Part shown: positions 18,034 to 26,499 of the stretch, in pieces
How positions within the stretch are numbered: the first letter of the stretch is position 1
How the letters are laid out: every line of letters begins with the position of its first letter
Assembly: GCF_001611795.1 (NCBI RefSeq)
Contig: NZ_CP015098.1
Coordinates: forward strand, 6,262,001 to 6,326,000
Reading direction: 5' to 3'
Length of the DNA: 64,000 nucleotides
Source of the DNA: Streptomyces qaidamensis
GTDB lineage: Bacteria > Actinomycetota > Actinomycetes > Streptomycetales > Streptomycetaceae
Translations under genes and position numbers: made by a program
Notes under the pieces: generated by a model
The model's database searches: none
What the model saw: only the letters and a program-made list of their open reading frames with translations
What the model was told of the DNA's origin: nothing

Positions 18034-19112
18034 GCAAGCTCGACAAAGCCGCGCTCGGCGAACCGGACACCACCGCCGCGTCCGTCCCGGACGACGTGTT
18101 CCTGTCCGTCCGTGATCTGCGCATCCACTTCGACACCGACGACGGTCTGGTCAAGTCCGTCGACGGCGTCAGCTTCGACGTGCGCAAGGGCAAGACCCTG
18201 GGCATCGTGGGCGAGTCGGGCTCCGGCAAGTCGGTCACCTCGCTCGGCGTGATGGGCCTGCACCGCTCGGCGCGCGCCAAGGTCTCCGGCGAGGTCTGGC
18301 TGGACGGCCAGGAGCTGATCGCGGCCGACCCCGACGCCGTACGGCGACTGCGCGGCCGGAAGATGGCCATGATCTTCCAGGACCCGCTGTCGGCGATGCA
18401 CCCGTACTACTCGGTCGGGCAGCAGATCGTCGAGGCGTACCGCGTCCACCACGACGTCAGCAAGAAGGCGGCCAAACAGCGGGCGATCGAGATGCTCGAC
18501 CGCGTCGGCATCCCCGAGCCGGCCAAACGCGTCGACGGCTACCCGCACGAGTTCTCCGGCGGTATGCGCCAGCGCGCCATGATCGCCATGTCGCTGGTGA
18601 ACAACCCCGAGCTGCTCATCGCCGACGAGCCGACCACCGCCCTGGACGTCACCGTGCAGGCGCAGATCCTCGACCTGATCCACGATCTGCAGAAGGAGTT
18701 CGGCTCCGCGGTCATCATGATCACCCACGACCTCGGTGTGGTCGCCGAGATGGCCGACGACCTGCTGGTCATGTACGGCGGCCGGTGCATCGAGCGCGGC
18801 CCCGCCGAGGACGTGTTCTCCGAGCCCCGCCACCCCTACACCTGGGGCCTGCTCGGCTCGATGCCGCGTCTGGACCGCGAGGAGACCGACCGGCTCATCC
18901 CGATCAAGGGCGCGCCGCCCTCCCTCATCAACCTCCCGTCCGGCTGCGCCTTCCACCCGCGCTGCCCGTACGCGGACATCCCGAAGGACAACGTCACCCG
19001 CACGGTCCGCCCCGAGCTGACCGAGGTCGGCGGCTCGCACTGGGCCGCCTGCCACATGACGCAGGAGCAGCGGGAGCGTATCTGGACCGAAGAGATTGCG
19101 CCGAAGCTGTGA
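18030..19112 (+). CDS. Oligopeptide ABC transporter ATP-binding protein (DppD type)
   Basis: 360 residues from GTG 18030, overlapping the permease stop by four bases. Walker A is GESGSGKS, the Q-loop is MIFQDPLSAMHP, the ABC signature is FSGGMRQR, Walker B is LLIADEPT and the switch histidine is in ITHDLG. The C-terminal oligopeptide-transporter extension carries cysteines in SGCAFHPRCPYAD and ACHM, as in DppD/OppD proteins that hold an iron-sulfur cluster or structural metal. It energises peptide uptake together with the next ATPase. Confidence 0.96.
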   Translation: MSKLDKAALGEPDTTAASVPDDVFLSVRDLRIHFDTDDGLVKSVDGVSFDVRKGKTLGIVGESGSGKSVTSLGVMGLHRSARAKVSGEVWLDGQELIAADPDAVRRLRGRKMAMIFQDPLSAMHPYYSVGQQIVEAYRVHHDVSKKAAKQRAIEMLDRVGIPEPAKRVDGYPHEFSGGMRQRAMIAMSLVNNPELLIADEPTTALDVTVQAQILDLIHDLQKEFGSAVIMITHDLGVVAEMADDLLVMYGGRCIERGPAEDVFSEPRHPYTWGLLGSMPRLDREETDRLIPIKGAPPSLINLPSGCAFHPRCPYADIPKDNVTRTVRPELTEVGGSHWAACHMTQEQRERIWTEEIAPKL

Positions 19113-20248
19113 GCGACGACAAAACGGTGAGCACACCGGACACCAGCGGGAGCACCCTCACCGAGGGCGCCACCGCCGACGGCGAGGTCCTGCTGAAGGT
19201 GACCGGCCTTCAGAAGCACTTCCCGATCCGCAAGGGCCTGCTCCAGCGGCAGACCGGCGCGGTGCGCGCCGTCGACGGCATCGACTTCGAGGTGCGCAAG
19301 GGCGAGACGCTCGGCGTCGTCGGTGAGTCGGGCTGCGGCAAGTCCACCATGGGCCGGCTGATCACCCGGCTGCTCGAACCGACCGGCGGCTCGGTCGAGT
19401 TCCAGGGCAAGGACATCACCCACCTGAAGACCGGCGAGCTGCGCCCCATGCGCCGCGACGTGCAGATGATCTTCCAGGACCCGTATTCCTCGCTGAACCC
19501 CCGCCACACGATCGGCACGATCGTCAGCGCCCCCTTCCGGCTCCAGGGCGTCGACCCCGAGGGCGGCGTGAAGAAGGAGGTCCAGCGGCTGCTGTCGGTG
19601 GTCGGCCTCAACCCCGAGCACTACAACCGCTATCCGCACGAGTTCTCCGGCGGCCAGCGCCAGCGCATCGGCATCGCCCGCGCGCTCGCGCTCAACCCCA
19701 AGCTGGTCGTGGCGGACGAGCCGGTCTCCGCGCTGGACGTGTCGATCCAGGCGCAGGTGGTGAACCTGCTGGACGACCTCCAGGAGGAGCTGGGCCTGAC
19801 GTACGTGATCATCGCGCACGACCTGTCGGTCGTCCGGCACGTCTCGGACCGGATCGCGGTGATGTACCTCGGCAAGATCGTCGAGCTGGCCGACCGCGAC
19901 AAGCTGTACAAGTCGCCCATGCACCCCTACTCCAAGGCGCTGCTGTCGGCCGTGCCGATCCCGGATCCCAAGCGCCGGGGCGTCAAGAGCGAGCGCATCC
20001 TGCTCAAGGGCGACGTGCCCTCGCCGATCGCCCCGCCGAGCGGCTGCCGCTTCCACACCCGCTGCTGGAAGGCGACGGAGATCTGCAAGACGACCGAGCC
20101 GCCGCTCAAGGAGCTGCGGGCCGGGCAGCAGGTCGCCTGTCACCACCCGGAGAACTTCGAGGACCAGCAGCCGCAGGACACCAAGCTGCTGTCCTCGGCC
20201 AAGGAGGTCGCCGTGGAGAACGGCGGCGCCACCCCCGTGGAGAAGTGA
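19109..20248 (+). CDS. Oligopeptide ABC transporter ATP-binding protein (DppF type)
   Basis: 379 residues from GTG 19109, overlapping the previous stop (GTGA). Walker A is GESGCGKST, Q-loop MIFQDPYSSLNPR, signature FSGGQRQR, Walker B LVVADEPVSALD, switch IAHDLS. The C-terminal region contains SGCRFHTRCWKATEIC and ACHHPE, the cysteine set of this family. An additional acidic tail of about 35 residues follows. This is the last gene of the operon, and a strong hairpin follows 30 bases after the stop. Confidence 0.96.
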   Translation: MSDDKTVSTPDTSGSTLTEGATADGEVLLKVTGLQKHFPIRKGLLQRQTGAVRAVDGIDFEVRKGETLGVVGESGCGKSTMGRLITRLLEPTGGSVEFQGKDITHLKTGELRPMRRDVQMIFQDPYSSLNPRHTIGTIVSAPFRLQGVDPEGGVKKEVQRLLSVVGLNPEHYNRYPHEFSGGQRQRIGIARALALNPKLVVADEPVSALDVSIQAQVVNLLDDLQEELGLTYVIIAHDLSVVRHVSDRIAVMYLGKIVELADRDKLYKSPMHPYSKALLSAVPIPDPKRRGVKSERILLKGDVPSPIAPPSGCRFHTRCWKATEICKTTEPPLKELRAGQQVACHHPENFEDQQPQDTKLLSSAKEVAVENGGATPVEK

Positions 20249-20277
20249 GTCCGGCCGAGCCCCCCTTCGCACAGGCC

Positions 20278-20311
20278 GAGCCCCCGCCCTCGCACATCAG
20301 GGCGGGGGCTC
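20278..20311 (+). terminator. Strong terminator hairpin after the oligopeptide ABC operon
   Basis: GAGCCCCCGCCCT at 20278-20290 is the exact reverse complement of AGGGCGGGGGCTC at 20299-20311, with loop CGCACATC. A 13-bp perfect G/C stem without a U-run is the usual form of an intrinsic terminator in Streptomyces. Confidence 0.85.
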
Positions 20312-20333
20312 ACCCGTGGGGGAAAATGCCCGT

Positions 20334-21008
20334 GTGCTCCAGCAACTCTTCAGCCCGTCCGTCCAGCACACGCTCGACCTGATCGGCATCTTCGTCTTCG
20401 CGATCTCCGGCGCCCTGCTGGCCGTGCGCAAGAACTTCGACGTGTTCGGCATGGCCGTCCTCGCCGAGGTCACCGCGCTGGGCGGCGGGCTCTTCCGCGA
20501 CCTGGTCATCGGAGCCGTACCGCCCGCCGCCTTCACGGACCTGGGGTACTTCCTCACCCCGCTGCTCGCCACCCTCCTCGTCTTCTTCCTGCATCCCCAG
20601 GTCGAGCGCATCCAGGTCGCGGTGAACGTCTTCGACGCGGCCGGCCTCGGCCTGTTCTGCGTCGCCGGCACGATCAAGGCGTACGAGTACGGGCTCGGCC
20701 TGACCGCCTCCGCCGGTCTGGGGCTGACCACCGCCGTGGGCGGCGGCGTGCTGCGGGACGTGCTCGCCAACGAGGTTCCCTCGCTGCTGCGCTGGGACCG
20801 CGACCTGTACGCCGTCCCGGCCATCGTCGGCTCCGCCCTGGCCGCCCTGTGCATCCGGTACGACGCCCTGAACCCGCTCACCAGCTCACTCGCGGTGATC
20901 ACCGCCTTCGTACTGCGCCTGCTCGCGATGCGGTACCACTGGCGAGCTCCGCGGGCGTGGCACCGGCGTTCGACGGTGAGCGAGGAGGAGCAGCCCGTCC
21001 TGCCGTGA
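20334..21008 (+). CDS. TRIC/UPF0126-type multi-pass membrane protein
   Basis: 224 residues from GTG 20334 (VLQQLFSPSVQHTLD), with GGGGGA ten bases upstream. GTG 20316 is an alternative six codons earlier. The protein is the duplicated three-helix family now called bacterial TRIC channels. The paired signatures ALGGGLFRDLVIGAVPP and TAVGGGVLRDVLANEVP are its two glycine-rich kinks, and about seven hydrophobic helices are visible. Family members conduct monovalent cations, but the physiological role here is unknown. Its last 110 bases overlap the tail of the convergent esterase gene. Confidence 0.88.
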   Translation: MLQQLFSPSVQHTLDLIGIFVFAISGALLAVRKNFDVFGMAVLAEVTALGGGLFRDLVIGAVPPAAFTDLGYFLTPLLATLLVFFLHPQVERIQVAVNVFDAAGLGLFCVAGTIKAYEYGLGLTASAGLGLTTAVGGGVLRDVLANEVPSLLRWDRDLYAVPAIVGSALAALCIRYDALNPLTSSLAVITAFVLRLLAMRYHWRAPRAWHRRSTVSEEEQPVLP

Positions 21009-22134
21009 CGGGCCGGGCGCCCATCTGCTGGGTCAGCCAGCGGAACACCGGGACCACCTGCGGCCGCCACAGCGCCATGTTGTGACCGCCCGCGCTCTTG
21101 GGGATGTACACCACGTGCACGGTCGTCGGGGCCTTCGCGGTCTGCTCCAGGGCCACGGCGGCCTCATAGCCGTCGTGCGGCTGGCCGGAGAGGTACAGCG
21201 CGACGCGCGGCGGGACGGGGGACCTGCGCAGCATCAGGTACGGGTTGTTCTCGGCGCGCAGGGCGGCGCTCTGCGCGGTGAGCGAGTCGCGTTCGCCGAT
21301 CGGGTCGTTGTAGCCGGACAGGCTGACGGCCGCCCGGTAGCGGCCGGGGTGGGCGATGGCGAGCCGGGCCGCGCAGTGCGCCCCGGCCGAGTAGCCGGCG
21401 ACGGCCCAGCCCCGCGGGGCGGCCTGGGCGCGGAAGTTGTCCATGACCATCTTCGGCACGTCGACGCTGAGCCAGGTGTCGGCGTCGACCGTGCCCGGGA
21501 TGTTGGCGCAGCCGGTGTCCACCCCGGCCAGCAGGTTGGTGCGGGGCGCGACCAGGATGAACGGGGCCACCCGGCCGTCGCGCATCAGCGGCTCCAGCTG
21601 TTCGTGCGCGTGCAGCGAGCCGAACCACGCCTTCGCCGAACCGGGGTAGCCGGGCAGCAGCTCCACGACCGGGAACCGGTAGTGCCGGTAGGCCGGTTCG
21701 CGGTACTGGGGCGGCAGCCAGACGTAGACCTCGGCGTTCACCCCGGACACCCGGCCCCGGAGCTGGGTCACCCGCACCCCGCCGGCCGCGCTCATCCCGG
21801 GTCCGGTGGCCGGCGCGAAGGTCTGCCGCACCCTGGGCAGCTTCGTGAGCGCGATGCCGCCGGTGCCGTCGGTGCCCAGGTCGGCGGCCTGCTGCACGTG
21901 GTCGCCGGTGCCGAGCAGGTCGGCCCAGTTGTCGTACAGGTCGTTGGCGTTGTTGACCAGCGTGAAGACCAGGGCCACGGCCGTCCCCTGCGCGAACAGC
22001 AGCATCAGCGCCCGGGCCGCGGTGCGCAGGGCCCTGGGCCCGCGGATGCGCGACCAGAGGACCAGCGGACTGACGAGGGCGGCGACGGACAGCACGACCA
22101 GCGTGCAGAGAAACGGTGTCCCGGTGAGGCTCAT
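20899..22134 (-). CDS. Membrane-anchored alpha/beta-hydrolase (esterase, antigen-85-like fold)
   Basis: 411 residues from ATG 22134 (MSLTGTPFLCTLVVL). The frame extends to 22185 without clear support. Two membrane segments (about residues 5-28 and 45-65) precede a link and an extracytoplasmic esterase domain with LPPQYRE, ELLPGYPGS and the nucleophile elbow GYSAGAH. A late GGHNMALW supplies the histidine. This resembles the esterase D/antigen 85 group (PF00756). Substrate unknown. The C-terminal 37 residues are encoded opposite the end of the TRIC-like gene and look unstructured, perhaps an extension caused by loss of an earlier stop. Confidence 0.85.
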   Translation of the reverse strand: MSLTGTPFLCTLVVLSVAALVSPLVLWSRIRGPRALRTAARALMLLFAQGTAVALVFTLVNNANDLYDNWADLLGTGDHVQQAADLGTDGTGGIALTKLPRVRQTFAPATGPGMSAAGGVRVTQLRGRVSGVNAEVYVWLPPQYREPAYRHYRFPVVELLPGYPGSAKAWFGSLHAHEQLEPLMRDGRVAPFILVAPRTNLLAGVDTGCANIPGTVDADTWLSVDVPKMVMDNFRAQAAPRGWAVAGYSAGAHCAARLAIAHPGRYRAAVSLSGYNDPIGERDSLTAQSAALRAENNPYLMLRRSPVPPRVALYLSGQPHDGYEAAVALEQTAKAPTTVHVVYIPKSAGGHNMALWRPQVVPVFRWLTQQMGARPVTAGRAAPPRSPSNAGATPAELASGTASRAGAVRRR

Positions 22135-22281
22135 GCCCCTACAGAGGCCGGGACCGGTTCCGGGGTTTACGGACGAGTCGGACACTTACCGAGAAATTGC
22201 CCGTGTCTCACCAAGGCGTGACCCCGGCCTGCCCGATGAGCAAAGCTACCGCTTAGTAGTAACATCTTGTACTGTTCAGCC

Positions 22282-23142
22282 ATGCCAGAAGCAGCCACCG
22301 CCCCGGCCGTCCGGGCCACGATCGGCGACAGCGAGTTCGACCGTGACACCGCGCTCACCCGCCGCGCGCCCGGCGTCTACGACATCGACCTCTCCGCCGG
22401 CTGGACGATCATCAGCGCCGTCAACGGCGGCTACCTGCTGGCCGTCCTCGGCCGCGCCCTCGCGGACGCCCTGCCGCACGCCGACCCCTTCACGATCTCG
22501 GCGCACTACCTGACCGCGTCCCAGCCCGGCCCGGCGGTCGTCCGCACGGACGTCGTCCGCACCGGCCGCACCCTGTCGACCGGCCAGGCCTCCCTCTTCC
22601 AGTACGACGACGAGGGCCGCGAGGTGGAACGCATCCGCGTGCTGGCCTCCTACGGCGACCTGGACACCCTGCCCGACGACGTCCGTACGACGGCCCGGCC
22701 CCCCGCGATCCCGCCGATGGAGCACTGCTTCGGCCCGCAGGACGGACCCGCACCCGTCGACGGCAGCTCGGCCATCGCGGACCGGCTGATGCTCAAGCTC
22801 GACCCCTCGACCCTCGGCTGGGCCCTCGGGCAGCCCTCCGGCAAGGGCGAGATGCGGTCCTGGTTCGGCCTCGCGGACGGGCGCGACCCCGACCCGCTGT
22901 CCCTGCTGCTCGCGGTGGACGCGCTGCCGCCCACCGCCTTCGAGATCGGGCTGAAGGGCTGGGTCCCCACGGTCGAGCTGACCGTGCACGTGCGCTGCCG
23001 TCCGGCGCCGGGTCCGCTGCGGGTGTCGATCACCACGCGCAACCTCGCCGGTGGCTTCCTGGAGGAGGACGCCGAGGTGTGGGACAGCGCGGACCGGCTG
23101 GTCGCGCAGTCCCGGCAGCTGGCGCGGGTCCGGCTGGGCTGA
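22282..23142 (+). CDS. Thioesterase-family protein (double hotdog, TesB-like)
   Basis: 286 residues from ATG 22282 (MPEAATAPAVRATIGDSEFD). The N-terminal hotdog contains NGGYLLAVLGRAL and HADPFTISAHYL. The C-terminal hotdog contains SLLLAVDALPPTAFEIG and WVPTVELTVHVR. The arrangement fits the 4HBT_3/TesB group of acyl-CoA thioesterases. The acyl substrate is unknown. The leader is short: AT-rich bases at 22255-22275 sit just before the start codon and there is no clear ribosome site, which suggests a leaderless or near-leaderless transcript. Confidence 0.88.
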   Translation: MPEAATAPAVRATIGDSEFDRDTALTRRAPGVYDIDLSAGWTIISAVNGGYLLAVLGRALADALPHADPFTISAHYLTASQPGPAVVRTDVVRTGRTLSTGQASLFQYDDEGREVERIRVLASYGDLDTLPDDVRTTARPPAIPPMEHCFGPQDGPAPVDGSSAIADRLMLKLDPSTLGWALGQPSGKGEMRSWFGLADGRDPDPLSLLLAVDALPPTAFEIGLKGWVPTVELTVHVRCRPAPGPLRVSITTRNLAGGFLEEDAEVWDSADRLVAQSRQLARVRLG

Positions 23143-23251
23143 ACTCTGCCGCGCTGACAGGCAGGTCACAGGGCGGCCCCAAGGAAGGCCCAAGCGGGGT
23201 TGGTTGAGTTCTCGCCTCAGGTCTTCCTCGCCCTCCCCGGAGTTGTCTCCC

Positions 23252-23659
23252 ATGAAGCGTGCGCGTCTCCTTCCCCTCGTGGCCCTGCCGGCGCTCTCGC
23301 CCCTGGCCCTGGCGGCCTGTGGGTCGGGTGACTCCTCGTCGTCCTCGAACAGCGGCGTCGGGTCCGGGCAGCGGCAGGCCTGTCAGGCGCCGTCGGGGGC
23401 GGCCTCGGGAGCGGCTTCCGGCGCCCCTTCCGGAGCTCCCTCGGGTGCCGCCTCCGCGGGAGCCGAGCCCACGGGTACACCGTCCGGGGCTCCTTCGGGG
23501 ATGCCCGGCGGCGCGCCGGGAGGCGGTCAGGGCGGCCAGGGCGGTCCCGGTGGCGGCCGGGGAGGCGGCTGCGGCGGCCCGGGTGGCGGCGGCCAGGCCG
23601 CGGGCGGGCAGGGGCAGGGGCAGCAGCCTCAGCAGTCGCAGAAGGAGCAGCAGGCGTAG
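23252..23659 (+). CDS. Small Gly/Ser/Ala/Pro-rich lipoprotein
   Basis: 135 residues from ATG 23252, with CGGAG about ten bases upstream. The signal peptide (MKRARLLPLVALPALSPLAL) ends in LAAC, a good lipobox. The mature part is low complexity: a PSGAASGAxSG repeat region, then GGxGG and GQGQQPQQSQ stretches, with two further cysteines (QACQ and GGCGG). No globular domain is visible, so it is likely a flexible surface tether or wall-facing lipoprotein. A longer upstream frame is a shadow of the thioesterase end. A strong terminator follows. Confidence 0.7.
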   Translation: MKRARLLPLVALPALSPLALAACGSGDSSSSSNSGVGSGQRQACQAPSGAASGAASGAPSGAPSGAASAGAEPTGTPSGAPSGMPGGAPGGGQGGQGGPGGGRGGGCGGPGGGGQAAGGQGQGQQPQQSQKEQQA

Positions 23660-23688
23660 TGGAGGCGCCGGTTCCGCCCGGGGTAGGG

Positions 23689-23727
23689 CAGGGGCGGTGC
23701 GCCCGGCGAACGGGCGCGCCGCCCCTG
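23689..23727. terminator. Bidirectional terminator hairpin between convergent genes
   Basis: A 17-bp stem (CAGGGGCGGTGCGCCCG with CGGGCGCGCCGCCCCTG, one G-U pair) closes over loop GCGAA. It lies between the lipoprotein stop and the end of the convergent tetR-type gene and can serve both. Confidence 0.8.
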
Positions 23728-23769
23728 TGCGTTGTGCGGATGCGCGTGTGTGCGCCTCGCCCGAGGGGG

Positions 23770-24408
23770 TCAATCCAGCCAGTGCTGCCGGCCGAGGCCG
23801 ATCAGCCGCATCTGGCGGGTCGCCAGCTGTGTGACGTGCCGGGTCCGGTCCGCGCGCTCCTCCTCCGGCCCCTCCAGGGCCTCCAGGAACAGCGACGCCG
23901 TGCTCAGCATCTGGTCGACGTAGAGGTGCGCGAGCATCAGCAGGTCGTCCTCGCTCCAGCCGCGTGAGACCAGGTCCTTGGCCAGCTCGGCCTTGACCTC
24001 CTGGGCGAAGCGGGCCAGTTGGTCCCGTATCGCCTCCCGGACCGGCTGGACGCCGCCATGTCGTTCACGGGCGATGAACCGGACATGGGCGGGGTACCCG
24101 TCGACGTGACGGGCGATCAGGTCGATGGCGCGCGCGACGCGTTCTTCGGGGTCACCCGTCGTGGACACCGTCGTCCGGATCATCGGGTGCAGGCTGCCCA
24201 GCGCCTCCTCGACCAGGGCCACGCCCAGATCCGCCGTGGAGCGGAAGTGGCGGTAGAAGGCCGTCGGGGCGACGCCGACGGCGCGGGTGACCTCCCGCAG
24301 TCCCAGGCTGCTCAGGCTCTGCTCCTCCAGCAGCGCCAGGGCCGCGTCCAGGAGTGCCTGCCGGGTCTTCTGCTTCTGGGCCTGCCGGATGCCGAGGGTG
24401 TGACTCAT
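23770..24408 (-). CDS. TetR-family transcriptional regulator
   Basis: 212 residues. The N-terminal helix-turn-helix (RQALLDAALALLEEQSLSSLG...VTRAVGVAPTAFYRHFRST) is clear, and the PTAFYRHF recognition helix resembles the FabR/DesT-like branch that regulates lipid genes. The C-terminal ligand domain is helical, with no distinctive residues. It is transcribed away from two small membrane-protein genes. Repeats of AACAACTGT in the shared intergenic region suggest that it controls itself and those genes. The fatty-acid link is inference from the helix only. Confidence 0.92.
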   Translation of the reverse strand: MSHTLGIRQAQKQKTRQALLDAALALLEEQSLSSLGLREVTRAVGVAPTAFYRHFRSTADLGVALVEEALGSLHPMIRTTVSTTGDPEERVARAIDLIARHVDGYPAHVRFIARERHGGVQPVREAIRDQLARFAQEVKAELAKDLVSRGWSEDDLLMLAHLYVDQMLSTASLFLEALEGPEEERADRTRHVTQLATRQMRLIGLGRQHWLD

Positions 24409-24414
24409 ACCATG

Positions 24415-24501
24415 CAGTTAACAACTGTTCTCTGGAATTGGAAAGTCATGAGTAGCGCTAGACTGGGAAGTCAGTGAACAACTGTAACCACAACCGTTCA
24501 C
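24415..24501. promoter_or_regulatory. Candidate TetR operators in divergent intergenic region
   Basis: AACAACTGT occurs at 24420-24428, within CAGTT-AAC-AACTG (24415-24427), and again at 24477-24485. GTGAAC at 24474 and GTTCAC at 24496 form an inverted repeat around the second copy. The two copies are 57 bases apart and lie close to both start codons. Unusually low G+C for this genome supports a promoter/operator region. Confidence 0.5.
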
Positions 24502-24524
24502 CGAAATCTTGGGGGCTGTTTCCC

Positions 24525-24689
24525 GTGCTGTTCATCGTCGCCGCACTCCTGCTGCTGGGTGTCGTCCTGGGCACCGTGGCCCACGCGCCGCTCACCTTCT
24601 CCCTGGCCGCGGGCGCCGTCATCGCCGTCTGGCTCGGCATCTTCGCGGTCCGCGAGCGTGGCCGCCGGCGCCACACGCAGGCCCACTGA
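24525..24689 (+). CDS. Small two-helix membrane protein
   Basis: 54 residues from GTG 24525, with GGGGG nine bases upstream. The frame is also open from GTG 24474, but that start lies inside the repeat that looks like an operator, so I prefer the shorter form. It consists of LFIVAALLLLGVVLGTVAHA and LTFSLAAGAVIAVWLGIFAV, two membrane helices separated by a short loop, ending in a basic tail RERGRRRHTQAH that should stay in the cytoplasm. Function unknown. It is likely under the divergent TetR regulator. Confidence 0.65.
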   Translation: MLFIVAALLLLGVVLGTVAHAPLTFSLAAGAVIAVWLGIFAVRERGRRRHTQAH

Positions 24690-24732
24690 CACCGTCCGCC
24701 ACCCCTCGAACCGACTTCAGGAGTCGATCATC

Positions 24733-24999
24733 ATGCAGCTCACCGCCCCCGCCTCGCGCCGCACCGGCATCCGTGACACCGACGGCATGGCCGTCGCGTC
24801 CTTCATCCTCGGCCTGCTCGGCCTGCTCGTGCTCAACCTCTTCCTCGGCCCGATCGCCATCGTGCTGGCGAGTATCGCCCTGTGGCGCGGCACCGAGCGC
24901 CGCGGCCGCGCGCTGCTGGGCCTGGGCCTGGGCGTCGCCGACCTGCTGGTCCTCGCCGCCTTCATGGAGTTCGACAGCACCATCTCGTGGAGCTTCTGA
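24733..24999 (+). CDS. DUF4190-type small membrane protein
   Basis: 88 residues from ATG 24733, with AGGAG ten bases upstream. MAVASFILGLLGLLVLNLFLGPIAIVLASIALWR and GRALLGLGLGVADLLVLAAF form two helical hairpin segments with the G-L-x-x-x-L-G spacing of DUF4190 proteins. The C-terminus is short (DSTISWSF). It follows the preceding small membrane gene by 43 bases and probably shares its transcript and its TetR control. Role unknown. Confidence 0.75.
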   Translation: MQLTAPASRRTGIRDTDGMAVASFILGLLGLLVLNLFLGPIAIVLASIALWRGTERRGRALLGLGLGVADLLVLAAFMEFDSTISWSF

Positions 25000-25123
25000 G
25001 TGGCCGTCGGACAACCGTGAGCCGGTACGCCGCGGCCGGGCCCGGGGACGACGGGCCGTCGCAGCGCCGTACGGCGGTCCACGTTCGACCAGCCTTGCTC
25101 TGAGGCCGGTCGAAGGGGAGCCG

Positions 25124-25129
25124 TAGAAT
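25124..25129 (+). promoter_or_regulatory. -10 element TAGAAT for near-leaderless cysteine desulfurase transcript
   Basis: TAGAAT fits the TAnnnT pattern of the housekeeping sigma factor. It ends ten bases before the ATG at 25140, and no ribosome site lies between, so the mRNA probably starts at or just before the start codon. No convincing -35 hexamer at the usual spacing was found. Confidence 0.5.
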
Positions 25130-25139
25130 CGGGCTCACC

Positions 25140-26309
25140 ATGGCTTACCTCGACCACGCCGCGACCACCCCGATGCTCCCGGAGGCGGCAGAGGCGCTCA
25201 CCGCGCAGCTGGGTGCCACCGGCAACGCGTCCTCCCTCCACGCATCCGGCAGGCAGGCCCGCCGCACCGTCGAGGAGGCCCGCGATACCCTCGCCGAAGC
25301 CCTCGGCGCCCGCCCCAGCGAGGTCGTCCTCACCTCGGGCGGCACGGAGGCCGACAACCTCGCCGTCAAGGGCCTTTACTGGTCACGCCGTGACGCCGAC
25401 CCGGCCCGCACCCGCGTCCTCGCCAGCCCCGTCGAGCACCACGCGGTCCTCGACGCCGTGCACTGGCTCGGCGAACATGAGGGCGCCACCGTCGAGTACC
25501 TGCCGGTCGACTCCCACGGCCGCGTCCACCCGGACGCCCTGCGCGAGGCGATCGCCCGCAACCCCGACGACGTGGCCCTCGCCACCGTCATGTGGGCGAA
25601 CAACGAGATCGGGACGATCCTGCCCGTCCGTGAACTCGCAGACGTGGCAGCCGAGTTCGCAGTCCCGCTGCACTCCGACGCCGTCCAGGCCTTCGGTCAG
25701 ATCCCCGTCGACTTCGCCGCCTCGGGCCTCGCCGCGATGACGGTCTCGGGCCACAAGATCGGCGGCCCCTACGGCATCGGCGCGCTGATCCTCGGCCGTG
25801 AGCACACCCCCGTGCCGGTCCTGCACGGCGGCGGTCAGGAACGCCATGTGCGCTCCGGAACCCTCGACGTCCCGGCCATCGCCTCCTTCGCCGTCGCCGG
25901 GCGGCTGGCCGCCGAGCAGCGCGAGTGGTTCGCCCGCGAGATCGGCGCCCTGCGCGACTCCCTCGTCAGCGCGGTCCGTTCCGCCGTGCCGGACGCGATC
26001 CTCGGCGGCGACCCGGACCCGGAGGGGCGCCTCCCGGCCAACGCGCACTTCACCTTCCCCGGCTGCGAGGGCGATTCCCTGCTGCTCCTCCTCGACGCCC
26101 AGGGCATCGAATGCTCCACCGGCTCCGCCTGCACCGCCGGCGTCGCCCAGCCCAGCCACGTCCTCCTCGCCACCGGCACCGACCCCGACCTGGCCCGCGG
26201 CACCCTGCGCTTCTCCCTCGGCCACACCTCCACCGAGGCCGACGTCGAGGCCCTGGCGAAAGCCATCGGCCCCGCGGTGGAACGGGCCAGGGCGGCCGGG
26301 CTGACGTAG
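25140..26309 (+). CDS. Cysteine desulfurase (NifS/IscS class)
   Basis: 389 residues. It removes sulfur from L-cysteine as an enzyme persulfide. The N-terminus MAYLDHAATTPM, the GGTEADN cofactor block, PLP lysine in TVSGHKIGGPYG and active-site cysteine in GIECSTGSACTAG are all present. The next gene on this strand is mnmA. That pairing is typical and indicates that the desulfurase supplies sulfur for 2-thiouridine in tRNA, although it may also serve iron-sulfur assembly. The intervening amidase gene is on the opposite strand. Confidence 0.95.
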   Translation: MAYLDHAATTPMLPEAAEALTAQLGATGNASSLHASGRQARRTVEEARDTLAEALGARPSEVVLTSGGTEADNLAVKGLYWSRRDADPARTRVLASPVEHHAVLDAVHWLGEHEGATVEYLPVDSHGRVHPDALREAIARNPDDVALATVMWANNEIGTILPVRELADVAAEFAVPLHSDAVQAFGQIPVDFAASGLAAMTVSGHKIGGPYGIGALILGREHTPVPVLHGGGQERHVRSGTLDVPAIASFAVAGRLAAEQREWFAREIGALRDSLVSAVRSAVPDAILGGDPDPEGRLPANAHFTFPGCEGDSLLLLLDAQGIECSTGSACTAGVAQPSHVLLATGTDPDLARGTLRFSLGHTSTEADVEALAKAIGPAVERARAAGLT

Positions 26310-26499
26310 CGCACGGCGCGGGAGGGGCGCGCGGCGTCCCCTGACCTCTGCGGATTCTGCCTCTGCGTCTTCTGCCTTCGCGGATTCCTCGTGGTGTCCG
26401 CCGCCGTCTTCGCCCTGTGGTTCTCCCGGCTGTGGCGCGGGGCCCTCGGCCAGGGGCCCGCACCGGCCGTCGCGCTCGTCGCCGCCCTGTTCCGACCGG

